This document shows positions 7,635 through 15,017 of a stretch of DNA of 64,000 nt, piece after piece. How positions within the stretch are numbered: the stretch's first letter is position 1; every line of letters begins with the position of its first letter. The translations under genes and the position numbers were made by a program. The notes under the pieces are model-generated. The model was given only the letters and a program-made list of their open reading frames with translations. It did not search any database and was not told the DNA's origin. The stretch comes from Bradyrhizobium sp. BR 10289 (GTDB taxonomy: Bacteria; Pseudomonadota; Alphaproteobacteria; Rhizobiales; Xanthobacteraceae): assembly GCF_019455385.1 (NCBI RefSeq), contig NZ_JACOFR010000001.1:372001-436000 (forward strand), in the 5' to 3' direction.

Positions 7635-7782
7635 ACGCTGGGGAACGGGCGATATCGGCTTTCTGGGATGGCAACCAAGTCTCCTTCCACCACTGACAGC
7701 AGCGCAGAGCGCGCCAGTCAGAGGCGAGATTCGAGCCCGCTCTTCCATCGTGTGAAGTATTCGATATCCTCACCACCAGCGT
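7635..7782 (-). ncRNA. Y-RNA-like tRNA-mimic RNA, unit D (YrlA-like, first of the array)
   Basis: About 148 nt. The outer stem ACGCUGG/CCAGCGU is 7 perfect pairs (7776-7782 with 7635-7641). The second helix GAUAUCG/CGAUAUC is 7 perfect pairs, so both helices differ in sequence from the other units yet keep pairing. The T arm is GCGGG-CUCGAAU-CUCGC (7724-7740, one G-U pair, loop U54 replaced by C). It is followed by a CUGAC...GUCAG hairpin (7693-7721) and a further weak stem with a GAGA loop. This is the most diverged unit. A 6-bp hairpin (7791-7806) lies just upstream of it. Confidence 0.68.
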
Positions 7783-7790
7783 CGGTTGAG

Positions 7791-7876
7791 CCGCGACCAT
7801 TCGCGGCAAACCGAGTTACAAAAGTTCTATCGCGGCGCTGTCGACGCGCCGCACTTTGCGAACCCTCTGGGTTCGC
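7791..7876 (-). other. Three consecutive hairpins upstream of the Y-like RNA array
   Basis: Reading leftward: GCGAACCC-AGA-GGGTTCGC (7858-7876, 8-bp arms), GCGGCGC...GCGCCGC (7832-7852, 7-bp arms) and CCGCGA...TCGCGG (7791-7806, 6-bp arms). They may be RNA stems of the array leader, or the first an operator. I see no good sigma-70 or sigma-54 promoter between 7783 and 8023. Confidence 0.4.
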
Positions 7877-8023
7877 TCTGCCATCGGTGTCCGGCTCATC
7901 GCCTCGTTCCCTCCGGCAGGCCCCGCGCGCTTGGGCACGCGCCCTCTCAGCGCGAGCCCCGAGATCCGGGTCTCTCGTTCCGGCGATTGCCGGGTCGTCG
8001 ATTGAGGCCGCGCGGAAGGCAAC

Positions 8024-8056
8024 AAAAAACCCTCCGGAGCGGCAGGCTCGGGAGGG
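8024..8056 (-). terminator. Rho-independent terminator upstream of the array (possible attenuator)
   Basis: On the minus strand CCCTCC-C-GAG / CTC-C-GGAGGG folds around a 7-nt loop and is followed directly by six T. It would end transcripts from the promoter at 8230-8258 after about 200 nt, before the Y-like RNAs. Confidence 0.75.
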
Positions 8057-8223
8057 TCCGTGAGAAGCGGACGGTCGATCTTGCAGTCAGGCAGGATCGC
8101 TCCCATGAGCCGGGCATGCGACGTCGAATAGCTTGGGGCTATTCGGCATGCGGGCAATTCTTTCGTAGGGGTAGGACATCGCTCGGTTCATGGTGTCTGT
8201 CGCAAACGGAAGTGTTCGCGAGG
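8024..8223 (-). ncRNA. Candidate ~200-nt small RNA or leader between promoter and terminator
   Basis: The segment is bounded by a good promoter and a strong terminator on the minus strand. It holds a hairpin with CGAATAG/CTATTCG arms inside a GCATGC pair (about 8116-8150). A 34-codon reading frame (8191 to 8087, beginning MNRAMSYPYE) lies inside, but it has no Shine-Dalgarno sequence and mixed third bases, so coding is doubtful. It could be a stand-alone sRNA, or an attenuated leader of the Y RNA-Ro-RtcB unit. Confidence 0.4.
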
Positions 8224-8229
8224 CCGCGG

Positions 8230-8258
8230 GAAATACGCCTGCAACTTGCGGATGTCAA
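8230..8258 (-). promoter_or_regulatory. Sigma-70-type promoter reading toward the Y RNA-Ro-RtcB unit
   Basis: TTGACA (8253-8258, minus strand) and TATTTC (8230-8235) are separated by exactly 17 bp. The -35 box matches the consensus perfectly. The start is expected near 8223. The divergent DUF429 gene begins at 8300. Confidence 0.6.
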
Positions 8259-8299
8259 GCGAGGCGTGTGCGAAAAATTGAAAATGACGGACGCATCAC

Positions 8300-8965
8300 G
8301 TGCCAAACTATCTAGGCGTCGATGGATTTCGCTTCGGCTGGGTCGCTGCGTGGATCGACGACCAGGGCGACCACGGTTTCGATTATTCGCCGGGCCTGGC
8401 GCGATTGCTTGCGATGCCGCATGCGCGGGCGATGGTCGACATGCCGATCGGATTGAAGGAGAGCGGCTATCGCATGTGCGACCTGCGTGCGCGCGAGCTG
8501 ATTGGCCCCGCGGTGTTCCTCGGTGCGCGTCGCGGCCTCTGGGCATTTCCCGATATGGCGACGGCCAATCGCCAGTATTGGGAGCACGAAGGCAAGGGCA
8601 GGGGCGTGTCGGCGCAGCTCTGGAACATCAGAGGGAAGATCCAGGAGGTGGACGCGATGATGACGCCGGTCCGGCAGGAGACGATCGGCGAAGCGCATCC
8701 GGAACTGATCTTCTGGAATCTGGCTGGGCACGTGAGGCTTGAACCCAAGACGTCACCTCGTGGCCGCGAGCAGCGTATCGCTTTGCTGAAAGGTCGCGGA
8801 TTCACGAAGATCGAAAGATGGCTGACACTTCGCCACGGCACCGGTATTGGCCGCGACGATCTCATCGACGCCTGTGCTTGCGCCGTTGCGGCGCGCGACA
8901 GCACGCAGCGTGTCGGCGGGCAGGAGGTCGATCGGCGCGGCCTGCGGATGGAGATCAATTACTGA
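8300..8965 (+). CDS. DUF429 domain-containing protein
   Basis: Product of 221 residues, GTG start. The family has an RNase H-like fold with unproven function. The N-terminal LGVDGFRFGWVAAW matches the GVDGxxxGW signature, and AMVDMPIGL is the second acidic strand; HPELIFWNL and the late GRDDLIDACACAVAAR (acidic residue on a helix) complete the pattern of family active-site positions. The GTG is chosen because the fold begins right after it; there is no good Shine-Dalgarno. It diverges from the RNA repair unit. Whether it takes part in that unit is unknown. Confidence 0.75.
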   Translation: MPNYLGVDGFRFGWVAAWIDDQGDHGFDYSPGLARLLAMPHARAMVDMPIGLKESGYRMCDLRARELIGPAVFLGARRGLWAFPDMATANRQYWEHEGKGRGVSAQLWNIRGKIQEVDAMMTPVRQETIGEAHPELIFWNLAGHVRLEPKTSPRGREQRIALLKGRGFTKIERWLTLRHGTGIGRDDLIDACACAVAARDSTQRVGGQEVDRRGLRMEINY

Positions 8966-9071
8966 GGTTTGGGAGCGATCGGGAAAAAGCGGCAATTTAT
9001 TTGAAGCATGCAGGAACTGCCGATGGTTCGCCCGCGTTCCCGTCCAAACATATGACGGGGAAGCTCTTGCG

Positions 9072-9215
9072 ATGAATGATGTCAGTCAGTTCGCGACCGC
9101 TATGCTCGCGCTCGTTTTCACCGGAGCTCTGCTGATCACCGGGCAGCTTTTCATCGAGCGAGGCGCGCAGCATGATATCGCGCACGCCACAAGCCATTTG
9201 CAGCGGCCGTTGTGA
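9072..9215 (+). CDS. Small single-span membrane protein, hypothetical
   Basis: A 47-residue frame with ATG preceded by GGGGAAG about 7 bp upstream. It has one hydrophobic segment of roughly 20 residues (FATAMLALVFTGALLITG, residues 7-24), followed by a short polar His-rich tail. No family is recognised. It stands alone in a 330-bp gap between DUF429 and the GST gene; the rest of the gap shows nothing clear. Confidence 0.45.
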   Translation: MNDVSQFATAMLALVFTGALLITGQLFIERGAQHDIAHATSHLQRPL

Positions 9216-9295
9216 TCTCGCCGACTGCCTGGCCTTGCGCCGTTCGATGGCTCGCCTAGATTAGGCAACGTTTCACGAACGAAGCCGGGGCCCCG

Positions 9296-10000
9296 ATGTC
9301 CGATCTGTCCTCCTTTCCCATCACCAGGCGCTGGCCTGCCAGGCACCCGGAGCTGCTTCAGCTCTATTCGTTGCCGACGCCGAATGGCGTCAAGGTCTCG
9401 ATCATGCTGGAGGAGATCGGGCTGCCTTACGAAGTGCATCTGGTCGATTTCGGCAAGGACGACCAGAAGACGCCGGAATTCCTCTCGCTCAATCCGAACG
9501 GCAAGATCCCGGCGATCCTCGATCCCAACGGTCCCGGCGGCAGGCCGCTGCCGCTGTTCGAGTCCGGCGCGATCCTGCAATATCTCGCGGAGAAGACCGG
9601 CAAGCTTCTGCCGGAAGACGCTGCACGTCGCTACCAGACGCTGGCATGGCTGCATTTCCAGATGGGTGGCATCGGGCCGATGTTCGGCCAGGTCGGCTTC
9701 TTCCACAAATTCGCCGGCAAGGATTTCGAAGACAAGCGCCCGCGTGATCGTTACGTCAGCGAGGCCAAGCGCCTGCTCGGCGTGATGGAGACGCATCTTG
9801 CGGGCCGGCAATGGTTCATGGATGACGAGTACACCATCGCCGACATCTCCATGCTCGGCTGGGTCCGCAATCTCATTGGTTTCTACGGCGCCGGCGATCT
9901 CGTCGAGTTCAGCCAATTCAAGTCCGTCGGTGCCTGGCTCGAACGCGGGTTGGCGCGTCCGGCCGTGGAGCGTGGGCTCAACATTCCGAAGCGGCCTTGA
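9296..10000 (+). CDS. Glutathione S-transferase family protein (YfcG/Ure2-like)
   Basis: Product of 234 residues. The N-terminal thioredoxin-like domain (about 20-105) begins LQLYSLPTPNGVKVSIMLEE, with the Thr-Pro-Asn glutathione contact typical of the YfcG/YghU group. It carries the cis-Pro loop GKIPAI and FESGAILQYLAEK, where Glu-Ser binds the glutathione gamma-glutamyl part. An all-helical C-terminal domain follows, with the ADISMLGWV N-capping box. Members of this group often act as disulfide reductases rather than classical transferases. It is a stand-alone gene, convergent with the TauE/SafE gene. Confidence 0.85.
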   Translation: MSDLSSFPITRRWPARHPELLQLYSLPTPNGVKVSIMLEEIGLPYEVHLVDFGKDDQKTPEFLSLNPNGKIPAILDPNGPGGRPLPLFESGAILQYLAEKTGKLLPEDAARRYQTLAWLHFQMGGIGPMFGQVGFFHKFAGKDFEDKRPRDRYVSEAKRLLGVMETHLAGRQWFMDDEYTIADISMLGWVRNLIGFYGAGDLVEFSQFKSVGAWLERGLARPAVERGLNIPKRP

Positions 10001-10002
10001 AC

Positions 10003-10785
10003 CTAGCTCAGCGCCTTGTAGCTCATGTAGAGCGCCATCAGCGAGACGAGGCCGATCATGGCCCGGCGCAGCACCGATTTGCTGACGCCGTTGGCCATGC
10101 ATGCGCCAAGATCGGTGCCGATCCACAGGCCGGCGATGATGCCGATGATGGCCGGCCAGCCGACCATGAGCCCCTTGCTCCAATAGATCCAGGCTGCCGG
10201 AATGTTGGTCGGGATGATCGAGAAGACGAGGCTGACGAGCTGGGCCTGATGCTGCGGCACGCGCAGGCCGGCGGCAAGGCCGACTGTGATGGCAAGGCCG
10301 CCGCCGATGCCCATGAAGCCGGAGGAGAAGCCGGCGAGCACGCCGATGAGGAGCAGGGGCAGACAAGGCAGCTCGTCGCGGTCGATGCCCTCGGTGCTCC
10401 GGTCCTTGCGACCACCGCGCGTGACCAGCAGAGCGATCAGCGCGACGAGATAAGCGACATAGGTCCACTGCAGCACCGCGTCGGAGACAGCGGCCGCGGC
10501 ATAGCCGCCGCCCACACCGCCGATCAGAAATCCGATGCCGATCCAGACGATCCATGGCAGGGGGCTGCGATTGCCGTTCTGCCAGTAACGCCGCACGCCG
10601 GCGAGGCCCGTCGGCGGAATCTGCGTGATCAGCGATGTGCCCTGGGCAACGTGCTGTTCAGCGCCGAGCAGCAGCACACTGAAGATGACGAGGCCGCCGC
10701 CGGGACTGGTGCCACTGAAGCCGGAAGCCAGTCCAGCGACCAAGCCCACACCGCTGCCGGCGAGGAGCTCGTAGATCCAGGACAT
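10003..10785 (-). CDS. TauE/SafE family sulfite/organosulfur anion exporter-like permease
   Basis: Product of 260 residues with about eight hydrophobic spans. The TauE/SafE repeat is seen twice: GLASGFSGTSPGGGLVIFSVL near residue 20 and GFSSGFMGIGGGLAITVGLA near residue 150. Both have the G-x-G-G turn of the family. It likely exports a small anion such as sulfite or a sulfonate. It begins 3 bp after the TetR gene, with GAGGAC inside the end of that gene as ribosome site, so the regulator and the pump form one operon, the regulator probably sensing the pump's substrate. Confidence 0.85.
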   Translation of the reverse strand: MSWIYELLAGSGVGLVAGLASGFSGTSPGGGLVIFSVLLLGAEQHVAQGTSLITQIPPTGLAGVRRYWQNGNRSPLPWIVWIGIGFLIGGVGGGYAAAAVSDAVLQWTYVAYLVALIALLVTRGGRKDRSTEGIDRDELPCLPLLLIGVLAGFSSGFMGIGGGLAITVGLAAGLRVPQHQAQLVSLVFSIIPTNIPAAWIYWSKGLMVGWPAIIGIIAGLWIGTDLGACMANGVSKSVLRRAMIGLVSLMALYMSYKALS

Positions 10786-10788
10786 CGC

Positions 10789-11421
10789 TCACGTCCTCGT
10801 CCGTCGCTTGATGTCGGGCTTGGCCGTGCGGAATCCGTCGATCACGCCGGCGACGGCAGTCATGCACGCTTCGACGTCAAAATCCTCGCCCCAGCATTTT
10901 TGCAGCACAAAACCCTGGAAGATCGCGATCAGCACGCGGGCGATCGCATCGGCGCCGATGTCGCGCTTGATCAGCCCGTCATGCTGGCCGCGCTCGACCA
11001 GCGCGACGATCAGCGCGCGGGGCACGTCGATGCCCTCGACGACGCCGGCGCGGACGCGGCGGTTGCGCAGCGCCTCGGCCCAGCCGTGGATGCCGACCCG
11101 CCGGCGTGCCTCGCCCGCGGGATCGGTCAGCCATTGGGCGTAAACGCGAACCAGCGCATGCAGTCCTTCGATCGGATCGCCGGATCCTTGCGCAACCGAG
11201 TTGAGCACGGATTCGCGGCGGTGCCGGTCGTCGGCCAGCGCCTCGATCAGGTCGTCCTTGCTCTGGAAGTAGAGATAGACCGCGCCGTGGCTCAGCCCCG
11301 ACCGCTTCACGATGTCGGCCATGCCGGTCTGATGAAAGCCATCCGCGGCGAAGCAGGCAAGCGCCGCCTCCAAGATCTGTTGCCGCCGGCCTTCGCGCTG
11401 CTTGTCGCTGATTTTGGGCAT
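10789..11421 (-). CDS. TetR/AcrR family transcriptional regulator of the TauE/SafE operon
   Basis: Product of 210 residues. The N-terminal helix-turn-helix domain (about 5-55) is clear: KQREGRRQQILEAALACFAA, then GFHQTGMADIVKRSGLSHGA and VYLYFQSKDDLIEAL. The remainder is a helical ligand/dimer domain with no recognisable ligand. It is the first gene of a two-gene operon. Two similar sites in opposite orientation lie upstream (11433-11460 and 11502-11526), so autorepression is likely. Confidence 0.88.
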   Translation of the reverse strand: MPKISDKQREGRRQQILEAALACFAADGFHQTGMADIVKRSGLSHGAVYLYFQSKDDLIEALADDRHRRESVLNSVAQGSGDPIEGLHALVRVYAQWLTDPAGEARRRVGIHGWAEALRNRRVRAGVVEGIDVPRALIVALVERGQHDGLIKRDIGADAIARVLIAIFQGFVLQKCWGEDFDVEACMTAVAGVIDGFRTAKPDIKRRTRT

Positions 11422-11432
11422 GTTGGCGGTCC

Positions 11433-11526
11433 ATAAATAACTGACAGATCGATCGTTTTAGCTGCGCGGCAGGAGGGGCAAAAGAAAACATGAAAAAAAA
11501 TAAAAACGATCAGTCAGTCATTTAAA
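11433..11526. promoter_or_regulatory. Paired inverted operator-like sites upstream of tetR-tauE
   Basis: An AT-rich element with core ACTGAC.GATCGTTTT is present at 11440-11459 and again in reverse orientation at 11502-11519 (AAAACGATCaGTCAGT), each flanked by a TAAAT/ATTTAA-type run. The two copies bracket about 45 bp and lie just upstream of the regulator's ATG. They fit TetR-family operators controlling this operon. Confidence 0.6.
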
Positions 11527-11634
11527 TGGCGATCTGGATTTGGTCAAGTCCGGACCCGCTCGGAGCTGGAAATCAAAACGATCAAGCCGTAGTTGGAGCG
11601 CCGGCGGAGGGAAGGCAGCCGCGGTCAGGCGCGG

Positions 11635-12006
11635 CTAAAACAGCCGTCCGCCGTTCGGCACCGGCTTGCTCGGTTGCATCAGCACGACCTTGCCGTCGGC
11701 GTCGGGAAAACCGAGCGTCAGCACCTCGGAGACGACGGGACCGATCTGGCGCGGCGGGAAATTGACGACGGCCGCGACCTGTTGTCCGACCAGCGTCTCC
11801 AGCGGATGGTTTTCGGTGATCTGCGCCGAGCTCTTGCGCACGCCGATCGCGGGGCCGAAGTCGATCCACAGCCGCCAGGCCGGTTTGCGTGCCTCCGGGA
11901 ATGGTTTGGCATCGACGATGGTGCCGACACGGATATCGACCGCGAGAAAGCTGTTGAAGTCGATCGTCGGTGCGGCGGCCGCTGCGGGATCGTGAGTGAC
12001 GTGCAT
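11635..12006 (-). CDS. csaA: CsaA-type tRNA-binding domain protein
   Basis: Product of 123 residues, close to the usual ~110 of CsaA plus a short N-terminal addition. The EMAP/tRNA-binding OB fold is seen: FLAVDIRVGTIVDAKPFPEA, RLWIDFGPAIGVRKSSAQIT, VAAVVNFPPRQIG and SEVLTLGF. CsaA binds tRNA and has been credited with chaperone and secretion-related activity in Bacillus. It stands alone, and lies divergent from the ArsC-like gene. Confidence 0.88.
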   Translation of the reverse strand: MHVTHDPAAAAAPTIDFNSFLAVDIRVGTIVDAKPFPEARKPAWRLWIDFGPAIGVRKSSAQITENHPLETLVGQQVAAVVNFPPRQIGPVVSEVLTLGFPDADGKVVLMQPSKPVPNGGRLF

Positions 12007-12111
12007 GAGATGTCCGTTCGGAGAGCTGATTTCGTTCGCGATATTGTCGCGCGATCAGGAGTTTCGTACAACGCCGCAGCCGAAGCATCACGCATGCGCG
12101 AGGAACTAGTC

Positions 12112-12465
12112 TTGCCCAACATCATCTACGGCATCAAGAACTGCGACACCATGAAGAAGGCGCGCGCCTGGCTCGACGACCATGGCGTCGCTTACGAATT
12201 TCACGACTACAAGGCTATGGGCGTCGAGAAGGACAAGCTCAAGCAGTGGAGCGACAAGGTCGGCTGGGAGACGCTGCTCAATCGTGCCGGCACCACTTTC
12301 AAGAAGCTGCCCGAGGCCGACAAGGAAGGCCTCACCGAGAAGAAGGCGCTGGCCTTGATGCTGGCGCAGCCATCGATGATCAAGCGGCCGGTGCTGGAAG
12401 TCGGCGGCAAGCTGCTGGTCGGCTTCAAGCCGGATATCTACGCCAAGGACATCAAGACCAGGTAA
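12112..12465 (+). CDS. ArsC/Spx family thioredoxin-fold protein (YffB-like)
   Basis: Product of 117 residues from a TTG start with AGGAA 6 bp upstream; an in-frame ATG at 12094 lacks a good ribosome site. The signature IYGIKNCDTMKKARAWL carries a single conserved Cys at the position of the ArsC nucleophile, and MIKRPVLEVGGKLLVGF is the family's C-terminal Arg/cis-Pro block. YffB-like proteins bind glutathione and are probably thiol reductases, not arsenate reductases; no ars genes are nearby. Confidence 0.85.
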   Translation: MPNIIYGIKNCDTMKKARAWLDDHGVAYEFHDYKAMGVEKDKLKQWSDKVGWETLLNRAGTTFKKLPEADKEGLTEKKALALMLAQPSMIKRPVLEVGGKLLVGFKPDIYAKDIKTR

Positions 12466-12489
12466 GTCGGCGGCAAATCGCGCTGAGCG

Positions 12490-13164
12490 TTAATTCAGCT
12501 CGATGGTCTCGGTGGTGACGCCGGGCTGATCGGCGAACTCGACCACGTCGGCCGCAGCGATGCGGCCGGGGGCGCGGTGAAACAGGTCGCGATCGATCAC
12601 CGCGCGCAACTTCGGCCGCGGCAGCGCGTCATTTCCGCGCATCAGATTCTTGATCTCGAAGCCGCCGTCCTCGCAGAAGGTCTTGAGCGAGGCGATGACG
12701 TGGCAGACCTTGCCGTCGGTCTGGAATGGCAGCAGCAGCCGCTCATAGGCAACGACGCGTCCATAGATGTCGTCGACGTCGGCAACGCTGTAGACCGGAA
12801 GCCCGCGCGCGACGCATTCATAATAGATAGGCATCACGAAGGGCACGAGCCGCGGCCCGATATATTCATCCAGCGGAACACCCTTGCCGGTATGTCCATA
12901 GGCGCGCGAGATGCGCGTGCCTTCGCTCTGGATAACCAGGCGCGGCGACTGCGTTGCAAGGTCGACTGTATAATAGATGAGATCGGACAGCTCTTCCTCG
13001 ATCCGCGTCGGTTGATACTCCCAGATCGCCGGAGCGGTCTGTGCGCGCGCATAGAGTCGCAGCCACGTGTTCAGGAGATCACGCTGCCTGATCGACTTGA
13101 CGACGGAGGGTGTGGCGCTGGCGAAATCCAAGACAATATTCCCGGCAGTTCGAAACCCGCACAT
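12490..13164 (-). CDS. PAS_5 (DUF1434-type) PAS domain protein
   Basis: Product of 224 residues. The alphaproteobacterial PAS_5 family is recognised from RDLLNTWLRLYARAQ, the PAS-like core GTRISRAYGHTGKGVPL, DEYIGPRLVPFVMPIYYEC and the VVAYERLLLPF strand. These proteins carry a single sensory PAS fold without an output domain and are thought to act as adaptor or signal proteins; the ligand is unknown. No signal peptide. It diverges from livG across a 311-bp intergenic region. Confidence 0.8.
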   Translation of the reverse strand: MCGFRTAGNIVLDFASATPSVVKSIRQRDLLNTWLRLYARAQTAPAIWEYQPTRIEEELSDLIYYTVDLATQSPRLVIQSEGTRISRAYGHTGKGVPLDEYIGPRLVPFVMPIYYECVARGLPVYSVADVDDIYGRVVAYERLLLPFQTDGKVCHVIASLKTFCEDGGFEIKNLMRGNDALPRPKLRAVIDRDLFHRAPGRIAAADVVEFADQPGVTTETIELN

Positions 13165-13475
13165 GATCGGGCTTGGGGGAAAATTTTCGATGAAGGCTGG
13201 CGCGCGGAACGAAAGACCGTTAACGACGGCTTGACGACCGGCGCTTTCGCGAACCGGGAGGCCGGGCAGGCGACATCAAAACGGGTCCGACTAAGGGAGC
13301 ATAAGACTCCCGGCTCAAGACCTGATCTGCTCAGCTTTCCGCCTTGCCTAACCCCCGTCACCTCCGGCATATTCCGCGCCCGGAGGCGGCGTTCCGGGGC
13401 AGGCTCCAAGGCCTCCGGAAAGCCGAAGTAAACTAAGGACAGCCACGCGTATTGTGCGGGCGGGGGGAAATCTGT
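13165..13475. other. Divergent intergenic region between the PAS_5 gene and livG
   Basis: These 311 bp must hold promoters for both directions. Only a weak candidate for livG was found (TTGCCT and CATATT, 18 bp apart, around 13343-13372). No clear palindrome, riboswitch or small gene is seen. Confidence 0.4.
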
Positions 13476-14231
13476 TTGGCCGATGAGTTCATTCTCGAAA
13501 CGGAAGGCTTGACCAAGGAGTTCGCGGGCTTCTTTGCTGTCCGCGACGTTGCGCTCAAGGTTCGCCGTGGGAGCATTCACGCGTTGATCGGCCCGAACGG
13601 CGCCGGCAAGACGACCTGCTTCAATCTCTTGACCAAGTTCCTCAAACCGTCTGCCGGAAAAATCCTGTACAAGGGGCAGGACATTACCGCGATGGCGCCG
13701 GCCGACGTGGCCCGCATGGGCCTCGTCCGCTCATTCCAGATCTCGGCGGTGTTTCCGCATCTCACCGCGCTGGAAAACGTCCGTGTCGCGCTTCAGCGCC
13801 AGCACGGCTCGTCGTTCGATTTCTGGCGTTCCAAATCCGTGCTCAACCGCTTCAACGAACGCGCGCGCGAGTTGCTGAACGATGTCGGCCTCAGCGAGTT
13901 CGCCGATATCCCCGCGGTCGAGATGCCCTACGGGCGCAAGCGCGCCCTCGAGATTGCAACCACGCTGGCGCTCGACCCCGAGATGATGCTGCTGGACGAG
14001 CCGATGGCCGGCATGGGCCATGAGGACATCGACAAGATAGCAGCGCTGATCAAGCGCATCTCCGCGAAATACACCATCCTGATGGTCGAGCATAATCTGA
14101 GCGTCGTCGCCAATCTGTCCGACATCATCACCGTGCTGACGCGCGGGCAGGTGCTGGCGCAGGGCCATTACAGCGAGCTCACCAAGGACGAGCGCGTCAA
14201 GGAAGCGTATCTGGGAGCCGGGCATGCCTGA
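13476..14231 (+). CDS. livG: Branched-chain amino acid type ABC transporter ATPase LivG
   Basis: Product of 251 residues. The TTG start is preferred because GGGGGAAA lies 5 bp upstream. Walker A GPNGAGKTT (about residue 39), Q-loop RSFQISAVFPHLTALENV, a signature region reading MPYGRKRALEIA (LivG proteins usually have Y-G in place of LSGG), Walker B MMLLDEP and H-loop MVEHN are all in order. It pairs with LivF as the cytoplasmic motor of a high-affinity hydrophobic amino acid or amide importer. Its last codons overlap livF by 8 bp. Confidence 0.93.
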   Translation: MADEFILETEGLTKEFAGFFAVRDVALKVRRGSIHALIGPNGAGKTTCFNLLTKFLKPSAGKILYKGQDITAMAPADVARMGLVRSFQISAVFPHLTALENVRVALQRQHGSSFDFWRSKSVLNRFNERARELLNDVGLSEFADIPAVEMPYGRKRALEIATTLALDPEMMLLDEPMAGMGHEDIDKIAALIKRISAKYTILMVEHNLSVVANLSDIITVLTRGQVLAQGHYSELTKDERVKEAYLGAGHA

Positions 14232-14970
14232 GACTGCAACCGCGGACGCTCCCGCAAAGACAGCTGCCGGCGGCAACATCCTTCAGGTCCGCAACCTCGA
14301 AGCATGGTACGGCGAGTCCCACATCCTGCACGGGATCAATTTCGACGTGAACGCGGGCGAGGTCGTTACCCTGCTCGGGCGCAACGGCGCCGGCAAGACG
14401 ACCACGCTGAAATCGATCATGGGTATCATCGGCAAGCGCGCCGGCTCGGTGAAGTTCAACAACCAGGAGATCATCCGCGCGACCTCCGACAAGATCGCGC
14501 GCTTGGGCATCGCGTTCTGCCCGGAAGAGCGGGGGATATTCTCCAGCCTCGACGTGCGGGAGAATTTGCTGCTGCCGCCGGTGGTCCGCGAAGGCGGCCT
14601 GCCGCTCGAGCAGATATTCGACCTGTTTCCGAATCTGAAGGAGCGGCTCAACAGCCAGGGCACCAAGCTCTCCGGCGGCGAACAGCAGATGCTCGCGATC
14701 GCGCGCATCCTGCGCACCGGCGCGAGCTTCCTGATGCTGGACGAGCCGACCGAGGGCCTTGCGCCCGTCATCATCCAGCAGATCGGCCACACTATTGCAC
14801 GGCTCAAGAAGGAGGGTTTCACCATCCTCCTGGTCGAGCAGAACTTCCGTTTCGCATCCACCGTCGCTGACCGCTACTACGTGGTCGAGCACGGCAAGAT
14901 CATCGACGGGTTTTCCAACGCGGAGCTTGCCGCCAACATGGACAAGCTCCACGCCTATCTCGGCGTCTGA
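14224..14970 (+). CDS. livF: Branched-chain amino acid type ABC transporter ATPase LivF
   Basis: Product of 248 residues. Walker A GRNGAGKTT, Q-loop and FCPEERGIFSSLDVRENL, canonical signature LSGGEQQMLAIAR, Walker B FLMLDEP and a late LLVEQN H-loop equivalent (Gln in place of His, normal for LivF). The N-terminus has a short Ala/Thr-rich extension before the ATPase fold. It overlaps livG and is followed 47 bp later by livK. Confidence 0.93.
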   Translation: MPETATADAPAKTAAGGNILQVRNLEAWYGESHILHGINFDVNAGEVVTLLGRNGAGKTTTLKSIMGIIGKRAGSVKFNNQEIIRATSDKIARLGIAFCPEERGIFSSLDVRENLLLPPVVREGGLPLEQIFDLFPNLKERLNSQGTKLSGGEQQMLAIARILRTGASFLMLDEPTEGLAPVIIQQIGHTIARLKKEGFTILLVEQNFRFASTVADRYYVVEHGKIIDGFSNAELAANMDKLHAYLGV

Positions 14971-15017
14971 GACGGCCCAGCCTAAACTTCGACGAGAGAA
15001 TTCACGAGGGAAGTCAC

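Noticed and set aside
7175..7782. A CRISPR-like or simple tandem repeat array
   Set aside because: Units differ in length and sequence; only paired positions, the T-loop and short strand motifs are conserved, which fits RNA genes, not CRISPR repeats.
4290..8063. A 1257-codon open frame on the plus strand
   Set aside because: It is antisense to rtcB and the TROVE gene, both of which show full family motifs; its composition (Arg, His, Asp, Leu without motifs) is what the reverse frame of high-GC genes gives.
7816..8157. A 113-codon minus-strand frame before the Y RNA array
   Set aside because: It runs across the terminator at 8024-8056 and has no ribosome site at its start. A possible internal 27-codon start with GGAGGG upstream is too short to support.
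7783..8300. A sigma-54 promoter expected if RtcR controlled the unit
   Set aside because: No GG-N10-GC pattern close to TGGCAC-N5-TTGC was found; TGGCAGAGCGAACCC near 7880 lacks the -12 element.
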